Assembly (NCBI GenBank): GCA_038317685.1
Contig: JBBQBQ010000201.1
Coordinates: 1 to 6,365, forward strand
Reading direction: 5' to 3'
DNA length: 6,365 nt
Origin: JBBQBQ01 sp038317685
GTDB taxonomy: Bacteria > Desulfobacterota > Desulfuromonadia > Desulfuromonadales > DDH964
Shown: positions 1 to 5,546 of the stretch, piece after piece
How positions within the stretch are numbered: the stretch's first letter is position 1
Layout: the number at the start of each line of letters is the position of its first letter
Position numbers and translations under genes: made by a program
Notes under the pieces: model-generated
The model's input: only the letters and a program-made list of their open reading frames with translations
What the model was told of the DNA's origin: nothing
Database searches by the model: none

Positions 1-327
1 TTCCGCCCCCCCCTTCCCAAAGATGACGCTGCCGCGGAGCTGGACGTAGTTCCCCCGATATTCCTCATAAACCCGGGTGGCGCCGAAAAAGGAGTCGATC
101 TTCCAGGAGAGAGCCTCGACATTGGCCGAAACATATTCCTGCAAAGCGTCCATGCGGCCGGTGTCCGCTGGCGGGGGACGCTCCCCCCTCCCCTGGCTTC
201 CGGCCACCCCGTCGGGAGTCGCCGAGGGGACCGGTCCCTGGTCCACCGCTGCAGCCTGCAAGGGGTGAGGTTCACCCAGAAGAACCAGAACGCCAAGGAA
301 GACCAGGAAGAACCGTGCTCTGTTCAT
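1..327 (-). CDS. Secreted protein of unknown function, 3' end beyond window (partial)
   Basis: I read 109 codons without a stop from an ATG at 327 down to base 1, so the C-terminus is missing. The N-terminus is a typical Sec signal peptide: MNRAR, then a hydrophobic run FFLVFLGVLVLLG, then a likely signal peptidase site near LQAAA. The mature protein is therefore exported to the periplasm or outer membrane. A Pro/Gly/Ser-rich spacer (about residues 28-58) follows. A more structured part then begins at DALQEYVSANVEALSWKIDS, with FFG, VYEEY and a beta-like NYVQLRGSVIF stretch. I do not recognise a named family; short exported proteins with a similar W-x-I-D-x-F-F-G segment seem familiar from proteobacteria, but I cannot name a function. 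The ATG is preceded by three in-frame GTG codons (GTGGTGGTGATG), so the start could be up to three codons earlier; the signal peptide is unaffected. A promoter lies about 75 bp upstream. Confidence 0.75.
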   Translation of the reverse strand, partial: MNRARFFLVFLGVLVLLGEPHPLQAAAVDQGPVPSATPDGVAGSQGRGERPPPADTGRMDALQEYVSANVEALSWKIDSFFGATRVYEEYRGNYVQLRGSVIFGKGGAE

Positions 328-403
328 CACCACCACCGGAAGAATGGGTTTTCAGAATTCACCACTGAGAACAATGACCTGAACATGCCGAGGCGCTGGG
401 ATG

Positions 404-432
404 ATTATACCCGATCTCTTTCCCCATGCCAG
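404..432 (-). promoter_or_regulatory. Predicted sigma70 promoter for the secreted-protein gene
   Basis: Reading the minus strand, a perfect -10 TATAAT (409 to 404) lies 17 bp downstream of CTGGCA (432 to 427), a 4/6 match to TTGACA. Transcription would start near 397, giving a leader of about 70 nt before the ATG at 327. The site begins 38 bp after the stop of the 148-residue gene. The secreted-protein gene can therefore be expressed independently of valS. Confidence 0.6.
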
Positions 433-444
433 GGGAACCAGGCA
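427..444 (-). repeat. Imperfect inverted repeat over the -35 box
   Basis: On the minus strand TGCCTGGTTCCCCTGGCA folds as TGCC-T-GG / CC-T-GGCA around a TTCC loop, six Watson-Crick pairs with one T-T mismatch. Its right arm contains the -35 hexamer of the predicted promoter. It could be an operator, or a weak stem at the end of the preceding transcript. No T-run follows it, so it is not a convincing intrinsic terminator. Confidence 0.35.
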
Positions 445-470
445 GCGCGGCAAGGGATTCCTGCCGCCGG

Positions 471-917
471 TCACCGGCCCGGCCGCTCCGGTTCCTCGAC
501 CCAGGCTTCCGTCAGGGAGAGATGGCGCAGAAACTCGGCAAGGTAGAGGAAGCGTTCGCCGGTCATCGGGACATTGATCTCATCAGGCCCGCGTTGGACC
601 GCCAGCGCGAACCCGGCCTTGCCGCCGCGTTCATAACGTTCGGCGGTCAGGCGCGTCTGCACCTCCCCTTCGCTCCCCTCGAAACGATGGTTCAGCGCCG
701 CCTTCCCCCCGTCCGCAAAGACCTTGGCCAGCCGGCCCGATAGTTCGAAGGCTTCGGCCGGCTCGACCACGAAGCGGATCGGCGAGGATCCGCTCTCCAG
801 ACGGAAGAAGCGCAGGACGATACGGCCCTCGCCGGGACGGCCGTCGCTGCGCTTCTCGAACGGGGTGATCGCCACCCCGGCCTGTTTGGCGTAAATGGTA
901 ACCTGCGGTACTCTCAT
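471..917 (-). CDS. Conserved-looking cytoplasmic protein of unknown function, 148 aa
   Basis: This is a complete 148-residue ORF with ATG at 917 and TGA at 473-471. The ATG directly follows a purine-rich Shine-Dalgarno (AGGGGAGGGGGAG), which fixes the start. It begins 48 bp after the valS stop with no terminator between, so it is probably co-transcribed with valS. There is no signal peptide or membrane segment. I do not recognise the family. The sequence seems to fall into two similar halves: strand-rich RIVLRFFRLESGSSPIRFVV followed by helix EAFELSGRLAKVF, and RYERGGKAGFALAVQ followed by helix GERFLYLAEFLRHL. Such beta-sheet-plus-helix units, with many basic and aromatic residues in the strands, recall PC4/Whirly-type single-strand nucleic-acid-binding folds. 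That is only a visual analogy. A link to translation is suggested solely by the valS neighbour. Confidence 0.82.
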   Translation of the reverse strand: MRVPQVTIYAKQAGVAITPFEKRSDGRPGEGRIVLRFFRLESGSSPIRFVVEPAEAFELSGRLAKVFADGGKAALNHRFEGSEGEVQTRLTAERYERGGKAGFALAVQRGPDEINVPMTGERFLYLAEFLRHLSLTEAWVEEPERPGR

Positions 918-939
918 CTCCCCCTCCCCTGTTTCTTTT

Positions 940-957
940 CCCGGGACCCCGCCCGGG
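940..957. repeat. Inverted repeat in the valS-148 aa gene spacer
   Basis: CCCGGG is repeated in inverted form around a 6-base spacer (CCCGGG ACCCCG CCCGGG on the plus strand). In RNA from the minus strand this gives a strong GC hairpin 8 nt after the valS stop. It is followed by AAAAGAAACAGGGG and lacks a U-tract, so it is not an intrinsic terminator. It could protect the 3' end of valS mRNA or separate translation of the two genes. Confidence 0.4.
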
Positions 958-965
958 TCGGTGAG

Positions 966-3623
966 CTACTTCAGCCCCCGGATTTTTTCCAGGCTCTGCT
1001 GGAGAATTTCCAGCTTTTCCTGGGCTTCCGACAACTTGCCGCGATCCTTTTCCAGAACCTCCGGGGGCGCTTTGGCGATGAAGGCTTCGTTGCCAAGTTT
1101 TTTTGCAAAGAGCGTCACATCCTTTTCAACCTTGGCAATCTCCTTGACAAGACGTTGCTCCTCGGCGTCGATATCGATCAGACCGGCCAGCGGCAGCAGG
1201 ATTTCCACATCGCCGGCAACCTGGGTGGCGGCCTGGTCGGGACGGGCCACGCCGACCCCGCAAGTGAGCTCGCCGACTCGAGCAAGAGCACGGATGTACC
1301 TCTCCCCGCCCTTGAGAATTTCGGCCGACGCCGGACTTTTGCAATCGAGGACGGCCGTTACCTGCCGGCTCGGGGCAACGTTCATCTCACCGCGAATGTT
1401 GCGGATGGCGCGCACCACCTCCATCACCAATTCCATACGAGCCGCGCCTTCGACGTCCTGCGGCAGGCCTTCGCCGGTCGGATAGGGGGCCAGCATGATA
1501 TAGGCGCAGGGACGTTCCCCCGGCAGAGCCTGCCAAATTTCCTCGGTGATGAACGGCATGAGGGGATGGAGCAGCCGCAGCAACTCCTCCAGAACGGTAA
1601 AGAGGGTCTTCTGGACCCGGGCCTTGGCGGCCAGGTCAGTGCCGTAGAGTTCTTCCTTGGCGAGTTCGATGTACCAATCGCAGAAATAGTGCCAGGTGAA
1701 AGCATAAAGGAGACTGGCGGCCTCGTTGAACTTGTACTCTGCCAACGCCCGATTGACCTCGCGGGCGGTTTCGGCCAGGCGCACCAGGATCCAGCGGTCG
1801 GCGGGTGAGAGTTCCAACTTCGATAGATCTATCACCTGCGGGTCGAAGTCCTCCAGATTCATCAGCGTAAAACGCGCGGCGTTCCAGAGTTTGTTGGCAA
1901 AGGCCTTGTAACCCGCGATGCGTTCGGTGGCGAGCTTGATATCCCGGCCCATGGCGGCGAAGGCGGTCAGGGTGAAGCGGAAGGCATCGGCCCCGTACTC
2001 GTCAATGACCGACAGTGGGTCAATGACGTTTCCCTTGCTCTTGCTCATCTTCTGCCCTTGGGCATCGCGCACCAGGGCATGGATGTAAACATCCGTGAAA
2101 GGGACCTCCCCCATGGACTTGATCCCCATCATCATCATCCGGGCGACCCAGAAGAAGAGAATGTCGAAGCCGGTGACGAGACAACTGGTCGGGTAGAACT
2201 TGGCCAAAGTCTCGGTCCGCTCCGGCCAGCCCATGGTCGAAAAGGGCCACAAGGCACTGGAAAACCAGGTATCGAGGACGTCGGTCTCCTGCCGGAGTTG
2301 GCGGCTGCCGCAATGGCTGCAGGCGCTGGCGTCCGCGCGGGAAACGGTGATTGCGCCGCAGTCGTCGCAGTACCAGGCGGGGATACGATGTCCCCACCAA
2401 ATCTGCCGGCTGATGCACCAGTCCTTGATGTTGAACATCCACTCGAAGTAGGTTTTTTCCCACTGGGTCGGGACAATACGGGTTTCCCCCTGCTGCACCG
2501 CCTTGATCGCCTCGGCGGCGAGGGGTTGGACATTGACGTACCACTGCAGCGAGAGAAAGGGTTCGATGACTGTCTTGCAACGGTAACACTCACCGACCGC
2601 GTTGGCGTGGGAATCGATCTTTTCCAGCAGCCCCTGGGCGTCCAGATCGGCCACCACCTTGCCCCGCGCTGCGCCGCGTTCCAAGCCCCGGTAGGGGCCG
2701 CCATTCTCGTTGATGAACCCGGAGCTGTCGAGGATATTGATGAACTCGAGGCTGTGGCGCTTGCCGACCTCGAAGTCGTTGAAATCGTGGGCTGGGGTGA
2801 TCTTTACCACGCCGGTGCCGAATTCCCGGTCGACATAGTCGTCGGCGATGATCGGGATCTCCCGCCCCAGGAGCGGCAAGACCACCGTCTGGCCGATCAG
2901 ATCCGCATAGCGCTCGTCCTCAGGGTGGACGGCGACCGCGGTATCGCCGAGCATCGTCTCCGGGCGGGTGGTGGCGACGACCAGGAAACGTGGGCTGCCC
3001 TTGACCGGGTAGCGCAGGTGCCAGAGGTGCCCCTGCTTTTCGTCGTGTTCGACCTCCAGATCGGAGAGTGCGGTGTGGCAACGAGGGCACCAGTTGATAA
3101 GCCGGTTGTCACGGTAGATCAACCCTTCCTCGTAGAGGCGCACGAAAATCTCGCGAACCGCCTTGGAGAGCCCTTCATCCATGGTGAACCGCTCCCGTTC
3201 CCAATCGCAGGAAGCGCCGAGTCGTTTCAGCTGGTTGATGATCTGGCCCCCCGACTCTGCCCGCCATTTCCAGACCCGGGCGATAAACTCCTCGCGGCCG
3301 AGGGCATGGCGGTCGAGCCCTTCGCCAGCCAGCTGCTTTTCGACGACGTTCTGGGTGGCGATACCGGCATGGTCAGTCCCCGGCATCCACAGCACCTCGT
3401 GGCCGGTCATCCGTTTCCAGCGGCAGAGGACGTCTTGCAGGGTGTTGTTCAGGGCATGCCCCATGTGCAGCACGCCGGTCACATTGGGGGGGGGAATGAC
3501 GATGGAATAGTGCGGTTTGGGGGAGTCGGCGACCGCGTGAAAACAGCCGTCAGCTTCCCAGGCGCGATACCAACGGGTTTCTACGTCGGCGGGATCGTAG
3601 GCTTTGGAGAGTTTCGGTTCCAT
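966..3623 (-). CDS. valS: Valyl-tRNA synthetase ValS
   Basis: This class Ia aminoacyl-tRNA synthetase charges tRNA-Val with valine using ATP in the cytoplasm. It also hydrolyses mischarged Thr-tRNA-Val. The 885 residues are full length for bacterial ValRS. The Rossmann signature PPPNVTGVLHMGHA (residues 44-57) carries the HIGH motif as HMGH. The CP1 editing domain shows ATTRPETMLGDTAVAVHPED (217-236) and TPAHDFNDFEVGKRH (276-290). KMSKSKGN is at 525-532. Cysteine pairs CPRC (179), CYRC (346), CDDC (419) and CSHC (435) indicate zinc ribbons, as in Thermus-type ValRS. The helical anticodon-binding domain begins near PADRWILVRL, and a C-terminal tRNA-binding coiled coil covers about residues 815-885. 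The ATG at 3623 gives the usual MEPKLSKAYDP start. It has its own predicted promoter and a structured leader, and probably shares an mRNA with the 148-residue gene downstream. I see no missing catalytic residue. Confidence 0.98.
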   Translation of the reverse strand: MEPKLSKAYDPADVETRWYRAWEADGCFHAVADSPKPHYSIVIPPPNVTGVLHMGHALNNTLQDVLCRWKRMTGHEVLWMPGTDHAGIATQNVVEKQLAGEGLDRHALGREEFIARVWKWRAESGGQIINQLKRLGASCDWERERFTMDEGLSKAVREIFVRLYEEGLIYRDNRLINWCPRCHTALSDLEVEHDEKQGHLWHLRYPVKGSPRFLVVATTRPETMLGDTAVAVHPEDERYADLIGQTVVLPLLGREIPIIADDYVDREFGTGVVKITPAHDFNDFEVGKRHSLEFINILDSSGFINENGGPYRGLERGAARGKVVADLDAQGLLEKIDSHANAVGECYRCKTVIEPFLSLQWYVNVQPLAAEAIKAVQQGETRIVPTQWEKTYFEWMFNIKDWCISRQIWWGHRIPAWYCDDCGAITVSRADASACSHCGSRQLRQETDVLDTWFSSALWPFSTMGWPERTETLAKFYPTSCLVTGFDILFFWVARMMMMGIKSMGEVPFTDVYIHALVRDAQGQKMSKSKGNVIDPLSVIDEYGADAFRFTLTAFAAMGRDIKLATERIAGYKAFANKLWNAARFTLMNLEDFDPQVIDLSKLELSPADRWILVRLAETAREVNRALAEYKFNEAASLLYAFTWHYFCDWYIELAKEELYGTDLAAKARVQKTLFTVLEELLRLLHPLMPFITEEIWQALPGERPCAYIMLAPYPTGEGLPQDVEGAARMELVMEVVRAIRNIRGEMNVAPSRQVTAVLDCKSPASAEILKGGERYIRALARVGELTCGVGVARPDQAATQVAGDVEILLPLAGLIDIDAEEQRLVKEIAKVEKDVTLFAKKLGNEAFIAKAPPEVLEKDRGKLSEAQEKLEILQQSLEKIRGLK

Positions 3624-3640
3624 GAAGACTTAAGTCCTTC
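3624..3640 (-). promoter_or_regulatory. valS ribosome-binding site inside a palindrome
   Basis: The bases just before the valS ATG read GAAGGACTTAAGTCTTC on the minus strand. GACTTAAGTC (3636-3627) is a perfect 10-bp palindrome, flanked by GAA and TTC arms with one bulged G. The only plausible Shine-Dalgarno, AAGGA, sits in the 5' arm, 11 nt from the ATG, which is slightly long. If the RNA folds, ribosome access would be restricted. Confidence 0.45.
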
Positions 3641-3653
3641 GCAGGGATGATGC

Positions 3654-3672
3654 GGCTGCCAACCAGGCAGCC
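3654..3672 (-). promoter_or_regulatory. Perfect stem-loop in the valS leader
   Basis: The minus strand reads GGCTGCC TGGTT GGCAGCC, a perfect 7-bp stem with a 5-nt loop, about 30 nt before the valS ATG. It is downstream of the predicted transcription start, so it would be part of the valS leader RNA. GCATCATCCC follows, with no T-run, so it is not a terminator. Confidence 0.5.
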
Positions 3673-3674
3673 AG

Positions 3675-3710
3675 AAAAAGGAAACGGGGATTCTAGCAAT
3701 CCCCATTTCC
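3675..3710 (-). terminator. Intrinsic terminator of the receiver-protein gene
   Basis: On the minus strand GGAAATGGGGATT (3710-3698) pairs with AATCCCCGTTTCC (3692-3680) over 13 pairs including one G-U. The loop is GCTAG and TTTTT (3679-3675) follows directly. This is a textbook rho-independent terminator, 27 bp after the TGA of the 562-residue gene. It should close the CheW-CheW-receiver transcript. The plus-strand reading has no T-run on its exit side, so it acts in one direction. Confidence 0.9.
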
Positions 3711-3718
3711 TCCGTCAA
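3690..3718 (-). promoter_or_regulatory. Predicted sigma70 promoter of valS, overlapping the terminator
   Basis: On the minus strand TTGACG (3718-3713, 5/6 to consensus) is followed after exactly 17 bp by TAGAAT (3695-3690, 5/6 to TATAAT). Transcription would begin near 3683, giving a leader of about 60 nt. The -10 box uses the terminator loop and the first bases of the descending arm. RNA started here carries only the last few bases of the terminator stem and cannot refold it, so the promoter escapes the terminator it sits in. Confidence 0.65.
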
Positions 3719-3737
3719 CAGGTGGCAGCAGGTCGCC

Positions 3738-5426
3738 TCAGGCCGCGTGTTCTTTGATCTTCCGCAGTTCCTCGCGGATGAGGGCTTCGGCGAGATCGGG
3801 CACGATCTCCCAGGCGATCTTTTCGAGAATGGTGTTGGCCAGGCGCTCGACCACCGCACCGGCGACCTTTTCCACGATCCGCTCCAGGTCTGCATCGGAG
3901 AGCGCCACGACCCGTTCTTCGAGCCCGGGGGCCGGCGCCAGGACAACAGCAGCCTGCACCGGGGCGGCTGGCGGCACTGACTCTTCGGCAGGGAATCCCC
4001 ATTCCGAAGGCTCGCCAGCTTGCATGGGAGCAGGTTTCTCGACCGTAGCCGCAGGAGCAGTCTCTTCGACCGGAAAGCCCCAGTCATCCGCTTCGAAGTC
4101 CGGCTCTGGCGCAAGCCCACCCGCAGCCGCCGCCGGGGTTTGTTTCTCGACCGGAAAGCCCCAGTCGTCGGCTGCAAGGGCCGGCTCGGGCGTCTGCCTC
4201 AACGCAGCCGTTGCCGGGATCGGCTCATCGACGGGGAAATCCCAGTCGCCCGCAGCGGTTCCCGCCTCGACCTGGGTGGTCTCTTCAACGGCCATGGGTT
4301 CTTCCGGTTGGTCCGTTTCCTCCGGAAAGAAAACGTCTGTCGTGACCCCGGCCGGCTCCTCTTCATCAAAGACGAACTCTTCGATCGGTGCCAAAACCTC
4401 CGGCCCGGTGTCGGTCGGCCCGGAGGCAACCAGGGTCGGTGATTCTTCTTCGAAAACGAACTCTTCCCCGCTGGCCAAGGACGCCTGGGGACCGGAGGCT
4501 GCCTCTACCGGGAGCGCCGAGGGCGGTTCTTCAATGGCAAAGATTGATTCATCGTCAACCAAATCCTCAGCATCAAGGATATCCGTTTCATCGAGTGCCA
4601 GGATATCATCTTCAAACGCGCCCCACTCGGTATCCGCGCCAGCAGGAACGGCCGCCTGGCCCGAGCTGGGAACCGGTTCTTCGATGAGGAAATTTTCTTC
4701 CTGCTCATCCTCGAAGATGAACATTTCTTCGGAAGGGACGGTGGCCTCCGGAGCCGCGGCAGGGACCGGAGGGGGCGACGGCACGGTCTCGACCGGGGCC
4801 GGGGCTGGCTGGAGTTCCTCAGCATCAAAAGCGATGGAGCCCCAAAGGTCTTCATCGGCAGGGGGACTCGTCGCGGCAGGAAGCGAAGTCGGGGTCTCGG
4901 GGGTACCCACTTCGAGGTCGTCCCACAGGTCGGGGGCCGATTCCGGCTCCGGCGTCCCAACCGGCGTTGCCGGAACGGCTGAAGCGGCCGGAGCCGGAGC
5001 AGACAGGACCGGGAGGACCGTGACGGCGGGAAGGGTTGGAGTCTGAACCGGCTGGGTCGCCTGACTGAGAAGTTTCTCTACTCGATTAATCAAAGCCTGT
5101 GATTCAAAGGGCTTGGCGATCCAGCCATCAGCGCCGACGGCACGGGCCTTGTCCTCATCAAAGGGCTCAAAGGTTCCCGTAAGAAGCAGCACCGGAGTCC
5201 CGCTCAACAGGGGGTTCTGTTTGACGGCGGCACAGACCTCATACCCGTTTTTCCCAGGCATGAAAACATCTGCCAGGATCAGGTCTGGGCGAACTTCCAA
5301 TGCCTTTTCGAAAGCGGCGTCACCATTGTCGACCACGGTCAGTTCGTAGTCTTCCTTGGCAAAGGTGATGCCAATGACTTTTTGAATGGTGATACTGTCG
5401 TCGGCCAACAACAGTTTTTTGCTCAT
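3738..5426 (-). CDS. Receiver-domain protein with long Pro/acidic repeat linker and PopZ-like helical C-terminus
   Basis: The ORF has 562 residues. Residues 1-121 form a CheY-like receiver with all key residues visible: acidic pocket D9/D10, phosphoacceptor D53 (LILADVFMPGKNG), T83 (LLLTG), aromatic W102 and K105 (AKPFES). It should therefore be phosphorylatable. Residues about 122-500 are Pro/Ala/Glu-rich, highly acidic and probably disordered. They are studded with short aromatic-acidic motifs: DLWDD, DLWGS, two EEFVF, EEMFIF and four WxFP repeats. Residues about 501-562 form predicted amphipathic helices (LERIVEKVAGAVVERLANTI, then IVPDLAEALIREELRK). I see no DNA-binding, HATPase or diguanylate cyclase domain, so this is not a classical transcriptional regulator. 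The tail resembles the PopZ/DUF2497 oligomerisation segment, which suggests a phosphorylation-sensitive scaffold; that is inference. The ATG at 5426 has an ideal AAGGAGG five nt upstream. Two CheW-like genes precede it, and an intrinsic terminator follows. Myxococcus FrzS is a looser analogy of layout. Confidence 0.92.
   Translation of the reverse strand: MSKKLLLADDSITIQKVIGITFAKEDYELTVVDNGDAAFEKALEVRPDLILADVFMPGKNGYEVCAAVKQNPLLSGTPVLLLTGTFEPFDEDKARAVGADGWIAKPFESQALINRVEKLLSQATQPVQTPTLPAVTVLPVLSAPAPAASAVPATPVGTPEPESAPDLWDDLEVGTPETPTSLPAATSPPADEDLWGSIAFDAEELQPAPAPVETVPSPPPVPAAAPEATVPSEEMFIFEDEQEENFLIEEPVPSSGQAAVPAGADTEWGAFEDDILALDETDILDAEDLVDDESIFAIEEPPSALPVEAASGPQASLASGEEFVFEEESPTLVASGPTDTGPEVLAPIEEFVFDEEEPAGVTTDVFFPEETDQPEEPMAVEETTQVEAGTAAGDWDFPVDEPIPATAALRQTPEPALAADDWGFPVEKQTPAAAAGGLAPEPDFEADDWGFPVEETAPAATVEKPAPMQAGEPSEWGFPAEESVPPAAPVQAAVVLAPAPGLEERVVALSDADLERIVEKVAGAVVERLANTILEKIAWEIVPDLAEALIREELRKIKEHAA
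3927..4250 (-). repeat. Four tandem 81-bp (27-residue) repeats in the linker
   Basis: Residues 393-500 divide into four units of exactly 27 residues, opening with GDWDFPVDE, DDWGFPVEK, DDWGFPVEE and SEWGFPAEE. Their tryptophans are at 395, 422, 449 and 476. Each continues as a Pro/Ala-rich spacer. At DNA level the 18-mer GACCGGAAAGCCCCAGTC is identical at 4068-4085 and 4149-4166, 81 bp apart. This points to in-frame tandem duplication. Two earlier tryptophans (168 and 195, DLWDD/DLWGS) are also 27 apart. Confidence 0.9.
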
Positions 5427-5455
5427 CCAAGCCTCCTTGGCCCCCCATCAGGGGG
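5427..5455 (-). promoter_or_regulatory. Two stacked stem-loops with the Shine-Dalgarno in the loop, leader of receiver gene
   Basis: On the minus strand CCCCC TGAT GGGGG (5455-5442) is followed by one G and then CCAAG GAGG CTTGG (5440-5427), ending directly at the ATG. The core Shine-Dalgarno bases GAGG form the tetraloop of the second stem, with the preceding AAG in its 5' arm. The arrangement would present the ribosome-binding site in a hairpin and could tune translation independently of the upstream CheW genes. Confidence 0.5.
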
Positions 5456-5493
5456 TACCGGAAAACTGTCCCGTGGGTGCCGCTGCCTGCTCC

Positions 5494-5509
5494 GGCCGGG
5501 GAACCAGCC
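5494..5509 (-). repeat. Intergenic stem-loop between CheW-like and receiver genes
   Basis: The minus strand reads GGCTGG TTCC CCGGCC, a 6-bp stem (one G-U) with a TTCC loop. It is followed by GGAGCAGG, with no T-run, so it is not a terminator. I find no convincing promoter in the 120-bp gap (5427-5546), so the receiver gene is probably transcribed with the CheW-like genes. Confidence 0.35.
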
Positions 5510-5546
5510 GTTCAGGTTCTCGATGGGTGCTCGGACCCGCCAGGGA

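Noticed and set aside
77..743. Overlapping plus-strand frames near the left edge (77-268, 265-546, 426-743)
   Set aside because: They lie opposite the signal-peptide gene and the 148-residue gene, which have better starts and composition. The plus-strand frames have no domain signal.
940..957. Terminator between valS and the 148-residue gene
   Set aside because: The GC hairpin is followed by an A-rich sequence, not a T-run, on the transcribed strand.
895..1485. 196-codon plus-strand frame over the start of the 148-residue gene and the end of valS
   Set aside because: It is antisense to two supported genes, Ser/Arg/Thr-rich, and has no ribosome-binding site or domain evidence.
2058..3650. 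530-codon open frame on the plus strand opposite valS
   Set aside because: It lies wholly antisense to a certain valS gene. Long antisense frames are expected in GC-rich coding DNA, and the product has no recognisable domain and an odd Gly/Asp/Val composition.
3624..3737. T-box riboswitch controlling valS
   Set aside because: The predicted leader is only about 60 nt, too short for a T-box. There is no T-box core sequence or antiterminator, and the terminator lies upstream of the valS start site rather than in its leader.
3754..5046. 430-codon open frame on the plus strand opposite the receiver gene
   Set aside because: It is a shadow of the low-complexity acidic linker. The product is almost only Ser/Ala/Gly/Thr, mirroring Glu/Pro/Ala codons on the other strand.
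5520..5546. Possible sigma54 promoter (TGGC...GC) before the receiver gene
   Set aside because: The GG-to-GC spacing is 9 rather than the required 10, and the remaining positions match poorly.
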